NCBI GenBank assembly: GCA_902611415.1
Contig: CACLZM010000006.1
Coordinates: forward strand, 1 to 64,000
Direction: 5' to 3'
Source of the DNA: an uncultured Alphaproteobacteria bacterium
GTDB lineage: Bacteria; Pseudomonadota; Alphaproteobacteria; HIMB59
Length of the DNA: 64,000 bases
The position numbers were made by a program, and so were the translations under genes. Under the pieces are notes generated by a model that saw only the letters and a list, made by a program, of their open reading frames with translations, ran no database searches and was not told the origin of the DNA. The first letter of the stretch is position 1. The number at the start of each line of letters is the position of its first letter. This document shows positions 28,370 to 40,143 of this stretch, in pieces.

Positions 28370-29629
28370 ATGCACGATATTAATTTTATAAGAGATAATC
28401 CAGATTTATTTGATGAATTATTAAATAAGAGATTTATTGACCCAAAGTCTAATGAAATTATCTTACTTGATAAAAACAAAAGAGATATGTTAACTAAATC
28501 TCAAGAACTACGAGCAGAAAGAAAGAATTTATCATCTTCTTTTGCAAATCTTAACGACGGTGACAAAGCCGAATTACAAAAAAAAGTACAATTAATTAAA
28601 AATAAGATTGATGAACTAGAAAATGATATTTCAATAATAGATGAGCAATTAAAAAACAATTTATCTAGTTTACCAAACCTCCCACATAATGATGTACCTG
28701 TTGGAAAAGACGAAAATTCAAACAAATTAATTAAACAAGTGGGAAAAATTCCTTCTTTTAGTTTTACACCAAAGTCTCATTATGAACTTGGAGAAAACTT
28801 GGAAATGATTGATTTTGAACAAGCGGGGAAAGTCTCAGGTACTAGGTTTGTGTATTTAAAGAAAAAAATTGCCCAATTAGAGAGAGCTATAGCTAATTTT
28901 ATGTTGGATAAACACACAAATGAATTTGACTATACAGAAATTAATCCTCCTAATTTAGTTAGAGACGCTGCAGCCTATGGAACTGGACAATTGCCAAAAT
29001 TTTCAGAGGATTTATTCAAAACTAACACAAAACATTGGTTAATACCAACAGCAGAGGTCCCTTTGACTAATTTAGTATTAGATACAATAGTATCTGATAA
29101 GGATTTGCCCCTGAGGTACACAGCTTGGACACCATGTTATAGATCCGAAGCTGGAGCAGCTGGAAGAGATACAAGGGGAATGATAAGACAGCATCAATTT
29201 TCTAAGGTCGAATTAGTTAGCATAACTAAAGAGGATGAGTCGGAAAAAGAGTTGGAAAGAATGTTAAGTTGTGCAACTTCAATACTAGATGATTTAAAAA
29301 TTCCTTACCAAGTTATTTTATTATCTTCTGGTGATATGGGTTTTTCTGCAGAAAAAACTTATGATATTGAAGTGTGGTTACCTGGTGAAGGAAAATATAG
29401 AGAAATATCTTCTTGTAGTAATTGTAATTCTTTTCAAGCTAGGAGAATGAATGCTCGTTATAAAGACTCAGATCAAAATAAATTTGTTCACACTTTAAAT
29501 GGATCTGGTCTAGCAGTAGGGAGGACATTAATAGCAATTTTGGAAAACTATCAAAATGAGGATGGTAGTATTAGTATTCCACAGGTCCTGAAACCGTATA
29601 TGGGGAATTTAGATAAAATCTCTAAATAA
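28370..29629 (+). CDS. serS: Seryl-tRNA synthetase
   Basis: TAEVPLTNLVLD, YRSEAGAAGRDTRGMIRQHQFSKVELV, NGSGLAVGRTLIAILENYQ. Confidence 0.97.
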   Translation: MHDINFIRDNPDLFDELLNKRFIDPKSNEIILLDKNKRDMLTKSQELRAERKNLSSSFANLNDGDKAELQKKVQLIKNKIDELENDISIIDEQLKNNLSSLPNLPHNDVPVGKDENSNKLIKQVGKIPSFSFTPKSHYELGENLEMIDFEQAGKVSGTRFVYLKKKIAQLERAIANFMLDKHTNEFDYTEINPPNLVRDAAAYGTGQLPKFSEDLFKTNTKHWLIPTAEVPLTNLVLDTIVSDKDLPLRYTAWTPCYRSEAGAAGRDTRGMIRQHQFSKVELVSITKEDESEKELERMLSCATSILDDLKIPYQVILLSSGDMGFSAEKTYDIEVWLPGEGKYREISSCSNCNSFQARRMNARYKDSDQNKFVHTLNGSGLAVGRTLIAILENYQNEDGSISIPQVLKPYMGNLDKISK

Positions 29630-30380
29630 TTATATTCTTACTTGAACAATAATATTTAAAAAATTGATAAGCAGACCTGCCTGTTCTATTTCCTCTTGAA
29701 AAGATCCATTTGAGTGCACTATTTTCAATCTCATTATCAAATTCTACTTTATAAAATTTACAATAATTTTTAATAATTAAGATGAAGTCTTTCTTACTTA
29801 AGTTATGAAAACTAATCCATAATCCAAATCGATCAGATAAAGATAATTTTTCTTCAATCCCTTCATCTTGAGATATTGCAGATGATCTCTCATTATCTAA
29901 CATATCTCTCTTCATTAAATGCCTTCTGTTACTTGTGACATATATTAGAAATTCGTAGTTTGAGTTGTAAAAAGAACCTTCAAGAAAAGATTTAAATTGA
30001 ATGTATCTTCTATCATTTTGTTCAAATGATAGATCATCAATAAATATTATGATTTTTTTATCGAACTTATAATTTAAAAAAATATTTGGTAAATCTGATA
30101 AATCTTCACTATTAATTTCTAATGTTTCAAACTTATCATATTTATGTGCATAGTTTTTTAATATACCTCTAATAATACTGCTTTTGCCACTTCCTCGCAC
30201 ACCCCATAAAAGACCATGATTAAACGCTAAACCTTCTAAAAAGTTTTTTGTATTTTCCTCTATTTTTTTTATTTGTTGATCAACACCGTACAAAAGCTTT
30301 AAATCAAGGACTTTATTGAATGGTATTTTATCTAAAGAATTTTTTGATCTATTCCAGCAGAGTAAATATTTATTTTTCAA
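29622..30380 (-). CDS. AAA ATPase, DUF815-like
   Basis: GLLWGVRGSGKSSIIRG (Walker A), IIIFIDDLSFE (Walker B). Confidence 0.75.
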   Translation of the reverse strand: MKNKYLLCWNRSKNSLDKIPFNKVLDLKLLYGVDQQIKKIEENTKNFLEGLAFNHGLLWGVRGSGKSSIIRGILKNYAHKYDKFETLEINSEDLSDLPNIFLNYKFDKKIIIFIDDLSFEQNDRRYIQFKSFLEGSFYNSNYEFLIYVTSNRRHLMKRDMLDNERSSAISQDEGIEEKLSLSDRFGLWISFHNLSKKDFILIIKNYCKFYKVEFDNEIENSALKWIFSRGNRTGRSAYQFFKYYCSSKNIII

Positions 30381-30449
30381 TTTTATGTTGACTTCATTGA
30401 TGATTGTGAGATTTTAGTGCTTATTTTATTAATTTAAAGGATTTAAATC

Positions 30450-30713
30450 ATGGAACAACTTGCAGGAATTCTACCACTTATATTAATTTTTGTCGTTTTC
30501 TACTTTTTACTTATTAGGCCCCAACAAAAGAAATTAAAAGATCACAAAAATATGATCGCAAATTTAAAAAAAGGTGATCGAGTCGTTACCCAAGGCGGAA
30601 TTATAGGCAACATCCATTATGTAAATGATGATGGTACTCTTTCTGTAGAAATAGCAGATAACGTTCAAGTCAAAGTAGCTAAGGGTATGATAGCTGATAT
30701 AGCAGCTAAATAG
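30450..30713 (+). CDS. yajC: Preprotein translocase subunit YajC
   Basis: FYFLLIRPQQKKLKDHKNMIANLKKGDRVVTQGGIIG. Confidence 0.96.
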   Translation: MEQLAGILPLILIFVVFYFLLIRPQQKKLKDHKNMIANLKKGDRVVTQGGIIGNIHYVNDDGTLSVEIADNVQVKVAKGMIADIAAK

Positions 30714-30735
30714 CTTAATAAACTAAATTAACATA

Positions 30736-32193
30736 ATGATTATTTTTAAACAGTGGAGATTATGGGTATCTTTATTACTGTTAATAGGAAGCTATATATT
30801 AATTAAACCTAATTTTGAAAGTCAAACATCTGATAGCAAAATAAATTTTGGATTAGATATTCAGGGAGGTTTTTCATATTTACTGGAATTGAATGAGGAA
30901 GAATATCTTAACAATCTTTTAGTTAAAACATCTCAATATATTGAAAATACTTATTCTATTTCATCCGATATAGATAATGGTGAAATTGTAATATCTAAAA
31001 ACCAAAATTTAGATGCTCTTACAAATATTGTTATACAAAATTTAGGTTTAGAAATTAATGAAAAATCAGATAAGCAAAATAGTTATATTTTTTCTAAACA
31101 AAGTTTTAATAAATCATTGTCAGATATGACTTTAAATGCAGTTGAAATCGTCAGGTCAAGAGTTGATTTTCTTGGTAATAAAGAATTATCTATACAAAAA
31201 GTAGGATTAAATAAAATTTTATTAGAAATACCTGGTGATTTGGATAATAACGTCAAAGAAGTAATCTCCAAAACGGCTAAATTAACATTGCACCTTGAAA
31301 AGAATAATATAGTTGGTTCTAAGACTTTTATAAATGAAGAAACTGGTGAACAAGTTAGAGTTCAAGAAATTCCAAATATAACAGGTGACTTTATTCAAGA
31401 TGCATCACTTCAATATAATCAAAATGAACCAGTCGTTGCTTTTTCTTTTAATAAAGAGGGCTCAGATCTTTTTGCGAAAATGACTTCTGAAAATGTTGGT
31501 TCTAGATTTGCAATAGTTCTTGATGGTTCTTTAATCACTGCTCCAATTATAAGAGAGTCAATTACTGGCGGCAGTGGTCAAATATCTGGAGGTTTTACAA
31601 ATGAAACTGCTAATAATCTTGCAATCATTTTAAAGTCTGGATCTTTACCAACTCAAATAAAAATAATTCAAGAAAAACAAATAGGCCCAACTCTCGGACA
31701 AGAAGGCGTAGAGAAAGGAGTTATAGCATCAATAATAGCTCTTATAGCTATTACTCTTTTTATGATTATTTATTATAAAATTTCAGGATTTTTTACAGTT
31801 ATCACAATTATTAGCTGTCTGTCTCTACTTTTTGCAATGATGTCCTTATTAAATACAACATTAACACTACCTGGTGTTATTGGAATAGTATTAACAATAG
31901 GAATGTGTGTAGATGCAAATGTTTTAATATTTGAAAGAATTCGAGAAAATTTTAAACATAACATTGAAGATCCTAAAAACCATGGTTTCAATTCTGCTTA
32001 TGTAACTATTCTTGATTCTAATTTAACAACATTATTTGCTGCTGTTTTTTTATTTGCTTTTGGTTTTGGGCCTATTAGAGGTTTTTCAATTTCATTAATT
32101 ATTGGTATTATATCCTCTCTAATAGTTACTTACATAATACTAAAATTATTTATTAATATAACTTCAATAAAATACCTTGGACTTGAAAGATGA
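30736..32193 (+). CDS. secD: Protein translocase subunit SecD
   Basis: NFGLDIQGGFSYLLEL, GMCVDANVLIFERIREN. Confidence 0.95.
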   Translation: MIIFKQWRLWVSLLLLIGSYILIKPNFESQTSDSKINFGLDIQGGFSYLLELNEEEYLNNLLVKTSQYIENTYSISSDIDNGEIVISKNQNLDALTNIVIQNLGLEINEKSDKQNSYIFSKQSFNKSLSDMTLNAVEIVRSRVDFLGNKELSIQKVGLNKILLEIPGDLDNNVKEVISKTAKLTLHLEKNNIVGSKTFINEETGEQVRVQEIPNITGDFIQDASLQYNQNEPVVAFSFNKEGSDLFAKMTSENVGSRFAIVLDGSLITAPIIRESITGGSGQISGGFTNETANNLAIILKSGSLPTQIKIIQEKQIGPTLGQEGVEKGVIASIIALIAITLFMIIYYKISGFFTVITIISCLSLLFAMMSLLNTTLTLPGVIGIVLTIGMCVDANVLIFERIRENFKHNIEDPKNHGFNSAYVTILDSNLTTLFAAVFLFAFGFGPIRGFSISLIIGIISSLIVTYIILKLFINITSIKYLGLER

Positions 32194-33062
32194 TTAATTT
32201 TTACTCTTTTAAAAATAAATCTTATTTAGTCTCCCTTACTCTTATAATTCTAACAATTACAATTATTTTTTTTAAAGGATTAAATTTGGGAATTGATTTC
32301 AAAGGTGGATTGAACTTTGAGGTAAAATCAAACTTAACAACTAATCAGCTTAATGAATACTTTGATTTTATAGACTCTGATAGAGAAGTTTTAATTAAAA
32401 GAGAGGTTGGCAGTGATGTTTTCAGTATCAGAATAGAGTCAGGTGATAATAATCCTGTTTTTATTGAAGAAATAAAAAATATAATTGATCAAAACCCAGA
32501 TATTGAAATTTTACTCTCTGAGTATATAGAACCAACTTTTAGTGAAGAACTCATAAAAAATTCTATTTATGCTTTAGCATCTTCTTTGTTGGTAATAGCT
32601 GTTTATGTTTGGATAAGGTTTGATTGGCAGTTTGCAGCATCAGGTATATTTGCATTATTACATGACGTTTTTGTAGCTATAGGCTTTATGTCATTATTTA
32701 ATATCGAATTTAATTTAACAATGATCGCAGCTTTGCTACTAATTGCAGGATACAGCATAAACGATACTATAGTTTTATTTGATCGGCTTAGAAGTTTAAC
32801 TTCAAACGAGGAAAATAAAGATAATTTTGAAACTAATGTTAACAACTCAATTAAATTAAATCTTCGAAGAACTATATTGACAAGTTTCACAACTATATTG
32901 GCATTATTATGTCTAGTTTTTCTTGCACCTGTTAATTTAACTGAAATGCCAATAGTTTTTATTTTTGGGGTTTTGATTGGAACTTTTTCTTCTTTATTTC
33001 TTGTGCTTGGAATAGTGGGGGATTTGAATTATGAAGCAGTGCTTAAAGCAAGAGACTCTTGA
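32190..33062 (+). CDS. secF: Protein translocase subunit SecF
   Basis: LGIDFKGGLNFEV, GYSINDTIVLFDRLR. Confidence 0.94.
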   Translation: MINFYSFKNKSYLVSLTLIILTITIIFFKGLNLGIDFKGGLNFEVKSNLTTNQLNEYFDFIDSDREVLIKREVGSDVFSIRIESGDNNPVFIEEIKNIIDQNPDIEILLSEYIEPTFSEELIKNSIYALASSLLVIAVYVWIRFDWQFAASGIFALLHDVFVAIGFMSLFNIEFNLTMIAALLLIAGYSINDTIVLFDRLRSLTSNEENKDNFETNVNNSIKLNLRRTILTSFTTILALLCLVFLAPVNLTEMPIVFIFGVLIGTFSSLFLVLGIVGDLNYEAVLKARDS

Positions 33063-35830
33063 TATTTTTTTAAATAAATACCTGTTTGATTATTTTTATT
33101 CTTAATTAGATCCTTTGGTTTACCTTCAAACAAAATATTCCCACCTTTTTCTCCACCCTCAGGTCCTAGATCTATAATCCAATCACTCGTGTTAATAACA
33201 TCTAAGTTGTGTTCTATTACAATTACAGTATTTCCGTAAGACACTAATTTATGAAGTATCTCTAAAAGTTTCTTTATATCATCAAAGTGAAGTCCAGTTG
33301 TAGGTTCGTCTAAAATATAAAGTGTTTTACCAGTTTGACGTTTTGATAATTCTTTAGAGAGTTTAATCCTTTGAGCTTCTCCACCGGATAGTGTTGTTGC
33401 TGATTGACCAATAGAAATATACCCTAAACCAACATCTTTTAGTGTTTTAAGCTTTGAATATACTTGTGGATTATTAATAAAAAATTCTTCAGCATCATCT
33501 ACTGTCATTGATAAAATATCATTAATATTTTTTTTATTGTATTGAATACTTAACGTTTCCTTATTATATCTTTTTCCGTTACAAACTTCACATTTAACAT
33601 ATACAGGAGCTAAAAAATGCATTTCAATTTTTTTTAATCCATCACCCTCACAACTCTCACACCTACCTCCTTTAACATTAAATGAAAATCTGCCAGGTTT
33701 AAAACCTTTAACTTTAGCCTCTGGTAAATTTGCAAACCATTCTCTTATTGGTGTAAAAAGCCCAACATAGGTAGCTGGGTTTGATCTAGGTGTTCTTCCA
33801 ATCGGTGATTGATCGATATTTATAACTTTATCAATATTTTCTATACCTTTAATGTCCTCATAAGGGAGTGTTTTTATAATTTTTTCATAAATTCTGTTAT
33901 TAGCAGCTCCATACAAAGTCTCATTAATTAATGTTGACTTTCCACTTCCAGATACACCAGTAATAGTTATAAACTTACTTAAAGGAAATTTTACACTCAC
34001 ATCTTTTAAATTATTCCCATTTGCCTTTTTAATTTCAATAAATTGTTTTGATGGAATTTTATTAAGAGTGGGCGGATACCTACCAATTAAACCTCTTATA
34101 TAACTACTAGTTAAACTATCTTTACTATTTAGTATTTTGTTAAATTCTCCATTAGCTACAATAGATCCACCATTGATACCCGCATACTTACCGATATCAA
34201 CTACATAATCTGCCTCTCTAATAATATCCTCATCATGCTCAACGACTATTATTGTGTTTCCTAAATCTCTTAAATTCTTAAGAGTATTTATTAGTTTTTG
34301 ATTATCTCTTTGATGAAGTCCTATTGAAGGTTCATCTAATACATATGTAACTCCAGTTAAACCAGACCCAATTTGACTTGCTAATCGAATTCTTTGAGAT
34401 TCTCCACCAGATAGAGTAGAACTTTTTCTCGATAAACTTAGGTAATTCAAACCAACTTCATTTAAAAAATTTAATCTAGAAAATATTTCTTTTTTTAATG
34501 GAGCTGCTATTAGTTTTTCCTGATCATTTAATTCATTTTCAAATTCATTAATCCACTTCAAAGAATTAGCTATGCTTAAAGAAGTAAAGTCAGAAATAGT
34601 TATATTATTAATTTTAACACATAGTGCTTTTTCATTTAGTCTTTTTCCATTACAGTCATGACAAGTTTTTGAGTTTCTAAATTTTTCAAGCTCCCATTGC
34701 CTCCACCAACTTGATGAGCCATCATAGATATCATCCATAATATTTATTAAACCATCAAATTGTCTTCCACCAAAAAGAACTTCATTTTGAAAAGATTTAG
34801 GTATTTTAGACCAAATAACATTTTCTAATTTTTTTGAATTAAACATTTTTTTAAGCTTTGGAAATATTCGTGATTTTGATCTTTCTGACCAAAAATTTAT
34901 TGCTCCATCATTAAATGATAAATTTTTATCTGGTATCAATATATCTTCATCAAATGTATCTATTTCTCCAAGACCATCACACGTTTTACAAGCTCCATAT
35001 GGATTATTAAAACTAAATAATCTAGGTTCTATCTCATCAATACTAAATCCACTTACGGGACACATGAATTTATCAGACAATGTAATTATATCATTTTCAT
35101 CAATATTAAATATCTCTACACTTCCTTCACTTTCTTTTAAACTAATTTCAATACTATTTGCTAATCTATCTCTATTATCTTTTGACGGTATTATTCTATC
35201 AATTACAACACTAATAGAATGTTTAAAGTTTTTGCTTAATTCGGGTAATTCTTCTTTTTGATAAATTTTGTTATTAATCAAAAATCTCTCGTAACCTTTT
35301 TTAAAATATTCCTCAAAGAGTTTTTTATACTCTCCTTTTCTCCCTTTAATTAATGGAGACATAATCATTATTTTTTTTGAATTAAATTTTAAATTAACTT
35401 CATCTATCATTTCTGAGCTAGTTAAGCCTTTGATTGGTTTTCCCGTTGCGGGTGAGTAGGGGACACCAACTCTTGAGAATAGAACTCTTAAATAATCATA
35501 AATTTCAGTTACTGTTCCTACTGTTGATCTAGGGTTTTTTGAAGTTGTTTTTTGATCGATTGAAATAGCAGGAGATAAACCTTCTATTTTATCAACCCTA
35601 GGTTTATCCATCATGTCTAAAAACTGACGAGCATAAGCGCTAAGTGATTCGATATACTTTCTCTGTCCTTCTGCATAAATTGTATCGAAGGCTAATGTTG
35701 ATTTGCCAGACCCACTTACACCAGTTATTACAACGAGTTTGTTTTTTGGTAAATTTAAATTTATATTTTTTAAATTATGTTCATGGGCGTTATGAACAAT
35801 AATGTGAGTAAGTGGTGAATGTTTATCCAT
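33029..35830 (-). CDS. uvrA: Excinuclease ABC subunit A
   Basis: ITGVSGSGKSTLAFDTIYAEGQRKYIESLSAYARQFL, zinc-finger CxxC motifs, two ABC signatures; start set at MDKHSP. Confidence 0.98.
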   Translation of the reverse strand: MDKHSPLTHIIVHNAHEHNLKNINLNLPKNKLVVITGVSGSGKSTLAFDTIYAEGQRKYIESLSAYARQFLDMMDKPRVDKIEGLSPAISIDQKTTSKNPRSTVGTVTEIYDYLRVLFSRVGVPYSPATGKPIKGLTSSEMIDEVNLKFNSKKIMIMSPLIKGRKGEYKKLFEEYFKKGYERFLINNKIYQKEELPELSKNFKHSISVVIDRIIPSKDNRDRLANSIEISLKESEGSVEIFNIDENDIITLSDKFMCPVSGFSIDEIEPRLFSFNNPYGACKTCDGLGEIDTFDEDILIPDKNLSFNDGAINFWSERSKSRIFPKLKKMFNSKKLENVIWSKIPKSFQNEVLFGGRQFDGLINIMDDIYDGSSSWWRQWELEKFRNSKTCHDCNGKRLNEKALCVKINNITISDFTSLSIANSLKWINEFENELNDQEKLIAAPLKKEIFSRLNFLNEVGLNYLSLSRKSSTLSGGESQRIRLASQIGSGLTGVTYVLDEPSIGLHQRDNQKLINTLKNLRDLGNTIIVVEHDEDIIREADYVVDIGKYAGINGGSIVANGEFNKILNSKDSLTSSYIRGLIGRYPPTLNKIPSKQFIEIKKANGNNLKDVSVKFPLSKFITITGVSGSGKSTLINETLYGAANNRIYEKIIKTLPYEDIKGIENIDKVINIDQSPIGRTPRSNPATYVGLFTPIREWFANLPEAKVKGFKPGRFSFNVKGGRCESCEGDGLKKIEMHFLAPVYVKCEVCNGKRYNKETLSIQYNKKNINDILSMTVDDAEEFFINNPQVYSKLKTLKDVGLGYISIGQSATTLSGGEAQRIKLSKELSKRQTGKTLYILDEPTTGLHFDDIKKLLEILHKLVSYGNTVIVIEHNLDVINTSDWIIDLGPEGGEKGGNILFEGKPKDLIKNKNNQTGIYLKKYQESLALSTAS

Positions 35831-35894
35831 TAAATTAGATATCAATTAAAGGGCTTTTAATATATATTAATATTACCTTTTAATAAAAATATTC

Positions 35895-36365
35895 ATGGCT
35901 GGATCAGTAAATAAAGTAATTCTTCTAGGTAACTTAGGTAAAGATCCTGATATTAGAGCTACAACAGCTGGATCGAGACTTGCGAGTTTTTCAATCGCTA
36001 CCTCTACGAAATACCGAAACAAAGACACCCAACAGTTAGAGGATAAGACTGAGTGGCACAGAGTTGTTGTTTTCAATGATAAGTTAGCTGATATTTGTGA
36101 AAAATATTTAAGGAAAGGTTCAAAGATATACATAGAAGGTCAACTTCAAACAAGAAAATGGACTGATAATAATGGTGTTGATAAATACACTACTGAAGTA
36201 GTTATTCCAAATTATTCTGGAGTATTAACGATGTTAGATACTCGTTCTCAATCATCTGTTAGTGATGAAAATAATAGTAATCAATTAGACTCAGCAGCAG
36301 ATGAAGCAATGGGTGGTTCAGAAACATCTACAGCTGAACAACTCGATGATGACATTCCTTTTTAA
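35895..36365 (+). CDS. ssb: Single-stranded DNA-binding protein
   Basis: [21 protein letters not shown]... C-terminal DDDIPF tail. Confidence 0.97.
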   Translation: MAGSVNKVILLGNLGKDPDIRATTAGSRLASFSIATSTKYRNKDTQQLEDKTEWHRVVVFNDKLADICEKYLRKGSKIYIEGQLQTRKWTDNNGVDKYTTEVVIPNYSGVLTMLDTRSQSSVSDENNSNQLDSAADEAMGGSETSTAEQLDDDIPF

Positions 36366-36373
36366 AAAAATCA

Positions 36374-39040
36374 TTGGCTAAAAAGAAAAAAACTAAAGCA
36401 AAACAGTTAGATGTTTTGGATACTAAAATATATCCAAACATAGATATTACAGATGAATTAGAAAAAAGTTATTTAGATTATGCTATGAGTGTCATAGTCT
36501 CTAGAGCTTTACCCGACGTTAGGGATGGATTAAAACCAGTTCACAGAAGAATACTTTACTCTATGTATGAGTCTTCGTACCACCACAACAAACCTTATAA
36601 AAAATCTGCAAGAATAGTTGGAGATGTTATGGGTAAATATCACCCTCATGGTGACTCTGCTATATATGAGTCTATGGTTAGAATGGCACAAGATTTTACA
36701 ATGCGTCTCCCCTTAATAGATGGCCAGGGAAATTATGGTTCTATGGACGGAGATCCTGCTGCAGCTATGCGTTACACAGAAGCTAGATTAGATAAAATCT
36801 CATCTTTTATGTTAGAAGAATTAGAGTATGAAACAGTTCAACTTAGACCAAATTATGATGAAACATTAACAGAACCTAAAGTTTTACCATCAAGATTTCC
36901 AAATATTTTTGTAAATGGTGCCAGTGGTATTGCAGTTGGAATGGCAACAAATATTCCTCCTCATAATCTTGGTGAAATTATAGACGCTACTTTACTTCTA
37001 GTAGATGAACCAGATACAACTTCTAAACAACTTCATAAGATCGTTAAAGGGCCAGATTTTCCAACTGGAGGAATTATATCTGGCACTGCTGGTCTAAGCT
37101 CAATGTATGAAACAGGTAGGGGAAGCGTTACAGTCTTATCTAAACTTCATGAAGAAAAAATTAAGAATAGAAATGCAATTATAATTACAGAAATTCCTTA
37201 CTTGCAAAATAAATCAAAACTTTTAGAGCGTATTGCTGACGTAGTTAACAATAAAACGATAGAAGGTATTAACGATATTCGAGATGAGTCTAATAAAGAG
37301 GGTGTTAGAATTGTAGTTGAATTAAAATCATCTGCTGTGCCTGAAATAATAAAAAATCAGCTATTTCAATATACTCCCTTAAAAACCTCATTCAGCAGTA
37401 ATATGCTTGCATTAAAAGAGACAAAGCCTTTAACGCTTAATTTAAAAGATGGCCTCACTTATTTTATTAATTTTAGAAAAGATGTTATTACAAAAAGAAC
37501 TGTATATAAACTTAACAAAGCAAGAGAAAAAGCTAATATTTTAATTGGATTATCTATTGCTGTTAATAATATTGATGCAGTAATTAACCTTATTAAAAAA
37601 TCTAAAACTCCATTAGAGGCTAAAGAAAAATTATTATCAACAAAATGGACAGTAAAATCAAATGTTACTCAATACATTAAGTTAATAAATCCTTCTTTTA
37701 AGTTATCTGGATCTAAGATACTGTTAGACGAGGAACAAGCTAAGGCTATTCTAGAATTAAGACTTCAAAAGTTAACAGCTTTAGAAAGAGATGATTTATT
37801 TAATAATTTAAAATCACTTGTAGAAGATATTAATACATATCTCAAAATATTAAATTCAGATAAGCAACTATTAAAATTATTAAAAAGTGAATTGACAGAA
37901 ATTAAAGATAATTTTTCTACAGTTCGAAAAACTGAAATTCAAAAACATGATATTGAAGACATAGATACAGAAGATCTAATAATAGAAGAAGATGTTGTAG
38001 TTACAGTTTCCCATCAAGGTTACATAAAAAGAGTTTTAAAATCCTCTTACAAAGTTCAAAAGAGAGGTGGTAAAGGTAAAAAAGCTATGACTACACGAGA
38101 TGAAGATTTTCTTGAACAAGTATTTGCTGCCACTACTCGTGACACAATATTATTTTTTACTTCAGTTGGAAAAGTTTACTCTATGAAAGCCTATGAATTA
38201 CCTGCTGGCACACCTACTTCGAGGGGAAAAGCAATTGTTAATCTTATTCCAATAACAAAAAACGAAAAAATTTCTTCTATTCTTTCATTGCCAAAAGATA
38301 TTGAAGATTTTGAGAATTATAATTTAGTTTTTGCTACTAGCCTTGGGAACATTAGAAAAAATAAACTAAAAGATGTTGCAATGAGTGGTTCAAGAAAATT
38401 ATCTAGAACAGGTAAGACTGCCATTAAACTTAAAACAGGAGATAGGTTAATTGGTGTAATTTCTGTTATAGAAAATGATGATGTACAACTTGCAACAACA
38501 AATGGTAAATCAATAAGATTTGCCACAAAAGATTTAAGAGAGTTTTCAGGATTAGGCTCTGCTGGTGTAAGGGGGATTAAATTACCTAAAGATGATAAAG
38601 TTGTATCGGTATGTAGTTTACTTCATAATAAAATATCTATAGATGTAAGAGAGTCCTATTTAAAAGCAAAAAATGAGGCTAAAAAAGATATATCAAAAAT
38701 AAACAATAAATTTAAAGAACTTGCAAATACTGAAGAGTATCTCTTATCAATTACTGAAAATGGTTATGGTAAGTTAAGTTCTGCTTATGAATATAGAATT
38801 ACTAATAGAGGTGGATCGGGAGTTACTAATATTACTGTTACCCCTAAAAATGGAAGAGTTATTCAATCATTAAAAGTAAATTTGGATGATAATATAGCTT
38901 TAATTTCAGATACTGGTAAATTATTAAGGTGTAATGTTGGAGATAACATCAGAGTAGTTGGAAGAGTTTCCCAAGGTGTCTCTGTATTTAAAGTAGATGC
39001 AAATGAAAAAATTGTCTCTGTAGCAAGGTTAGAAGATTAA
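36374..39040 (+). CDS. gyrA: DNA gyrase subunit A
   Basis: [61 protein letters not shown] (GyrA box). Confidence 0.97.
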   Translation: MAKKKKTKAKQLDVLDTKIYPNIDITDELEKSYLDYAMSVIVSRALPDVRDGLKPVHRRILYSMYESSYHHNKPYKKSARIVGDVMGKYHPHGDSAIYESMVRMAQDFTMRLPLIDGQGNYGSMDGDPAAAMRYTEARLDKISSFMLEELEYETVQLRPNYDETLTEPKVLPSRFPNIFVNGASGIAVGMATNIPPHNLGEIIDATLLLVDEPDTTSKQLHKIVKGPDFPTGGIISGTAGLSSMYETGRGSVTVLSKLHEEKIKNRNAIIITEIPYLQNKSKLLERIADVVNNKTIEGINDIRDESNKEGVRIVVELKSSAVPEIIKNQLFQYTPLKTSFSSNMLALKETKPLTLNLKDGLTYFINFRKDVITKRTVYKLNKAREKANILIGLSIAVNNIDAVINLIKKSKTPLEAKEKLLSTKWTVKSNVTQYIKLINPSFKLSGSKILLDEEQAKAILELRLQKLTALERDDLFNNLKSLVEDINTYLKILNSDKQLLKLLKSELTEIKDNFSTVRKTEIQKHDIEDIDTEDLIIEEDVVVTVSHQGYIKRVLKSSYKVQKRGGKGKKAMTTRDEDFLEQVFAATTRDTILFFTSVGKVYSMKAYELPAGTPTSRGKAIVNLIPITKNEKISSILSLPKDIEDFENYNLVFATSLGNIRKNKLKDVAMSGSRKLSRTGKTAIKLKTGDRLIGVISVIENDDVQLATTNGKSIRFATKDLREFSGLGSAGVRGIKLPKDDKVVSVCSLLHNKISIDVRESYLKAKNEAKKDISKINNKFKELANTEEYLLSITENGYGKLSSAYEYRITNRGGSGVTNITVTPKNGRVIQSLKVNLDDNIALISDTGKLLRCNVGDNIRVVGRVSQGVSVFKVDANEKIVSVARLED

Positions 39041-39041
39041 A

Positions 39042-39530
39042 ATGTCAAAAATTGGTATATATCCGGGTTCATTCGATCCAATTACTTATGGACATCTTGA
39101 TATTATTCAAAGAAGTTTAAGTGTAGTTGATGAATTAGTTATAGCTGTTTCAAATAATAAGTCTAAAAATCACCTAATATCTATTGATGATAGATTAAAT
39201 TTAATCAATCAATCAATTTCATCTCTTCCAGAAAAAGATTTATCAAAAATTAAAGTAGAAAAATTTGATAATTTACTAGTACACTATGTAAAATCAAAAA
39301 ATGCTTCATTAATTATTCGAGGTTTGAGAGCTGTTTCAGATTTTGAGTATGAGTTTTTAATGACTGGAATGAATAGATCGATTGATAAAGATATTGAAAC
39401 TATTTTTTTAATGTCTTCAGAAAAATATCATTTTATATCATCGAGATTTATAAAAGAGATACACAAGTTGGGTGGGGATATTTCCAAAAGTGTACCAAAA
39501 CCAGTCCTTGATTTCTTAGCAAAAATTTGA
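39042..39530 (+). CDS. coaD: Phosphopantetheine adenylyltransferase
   Basis: IYPGSFDPITYGHLDIIQRS, IIRGLRAVSDFEYEF, SSRFIKEIHKLGGD. Confidence 0.96.
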   Translation: MSKIGIYPGSFDPITYGHLDIIQRSLSVVDELVIAVSNNKSKNHLISIDDRLNLINQSISSLPEKDLSKIKVEKFDNLLVHYVKSKNASLIIRGLRAVSDFEYEFLMTGMNRSIDKDIETIFLMSSEKYHFISSRFIKEIHKLGGDISKSVPKPVLDFLAKI

Positions 39531-39552
39531 AATGTTCACAATTATTCTACAC

Positions 39553-39628
39553 GGGCCCATAGCTCAGCCGGTAGAGCACCTGACTTTTAATCAGGGTGTC
39601 GCAGGTTCGAATCCTGCTGGGCTCACCA
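39553..39628 (+). tRNA. tRNA-Lys (UUU)
   Basis: GGGCCCATAGCTCAGCCGGTAGAGCACCTGACTTTTAATCAGGGTGTCGCAGGTTCGAATCCTGCTGGGCTCACCA; anticodon loop CTTTTAA. Confidence 0.96.
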
Positions 39629-39637
39629 CTTATACCT

Positions 39638-40096
39638 ATGATTAAAGTTTATTTAGCAGGAGAAATTCACACTAATTGGCGTGAAGATTTAATTCAATTG
39701 TGCAATTCTGCCAATTTGAAGATTCAATTTTTCTTTCCTGTCACTAATCATGAAAATTCTGATAATTGTGGAGTAGAGATATTAGGACCTGAGGATAAAA
39801 ATTTTTGGAAAGATAATAAAGGTGCCAATATTAATTCTATTCGTACAAAAAAAGCTATAAAGGATAGCGATGTAGTAGTTGTTAAATTTGGCGAAAAATA
39901 CAAACAATGGAACGCTGCCTTTGACGCTGGATATGCATCTGCTCTAAACAAGTCAATTATTATTATACATAGTGATGATCATCAACATGCTTTAAAAGAG
40001 GTAGATGCAGCAGCTTCTGCTGTAGTATCTAATAATGAACAAGTGGTTCGTATTTTAAAATATGTCCAAGATGGATCTCTTGAAAAAGAAATATGA
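39638..40096 (+). CDS. YtoQ-family protein
   Basis: MIKVYLAGEIHTNWREDLI...FFFPVTNHENSDNCG; start moved to 39638 because the ORF-track start lies inside tRNA-Lys. Confidence 0.8.
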   Translation: MIKVYLAGEIHTNWREDLIQLCNSANLKIQFFFPVTNHENSDNCGVEILGPEDKNFWKDNKGANINSIRTKKAIKDSDVVVVKFGEKYKQWNAAFDAGYASALNKSIIIIHSDDHQHALKEVDAAASAVVSNNEQVVRILKYVQDGSLEKEI

Positions 40097-40143
40097 AATA
40101 TAATAAATCGACCAACTGTTTATTTATCGTTATAATCTGAAAT

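Noticed and set aside
35831-35894. Possible LexA/SOS box between divergent uvrA and ssb
   Set aside because: No GTTC-N7-GTTC or GAAC-N7-GAAC pattern found; only AT-rich sequence and a weak imperfect palindrome (ATTAAAGGGCTTTTAAT).
35873-36133. 86 aa minus-strand ORF
   Set aside because: Antisense to ssb; no independent evidence.
39596-39637. ORF-track start for the YtoQ-like protein (MSQVRILLGSPLIP...)
   Set aside because: It lies inside the 3' half of tRNA-Lys (39553-39628); the ATG at 39638 gives the canonical MIKVYLAGEIH start.
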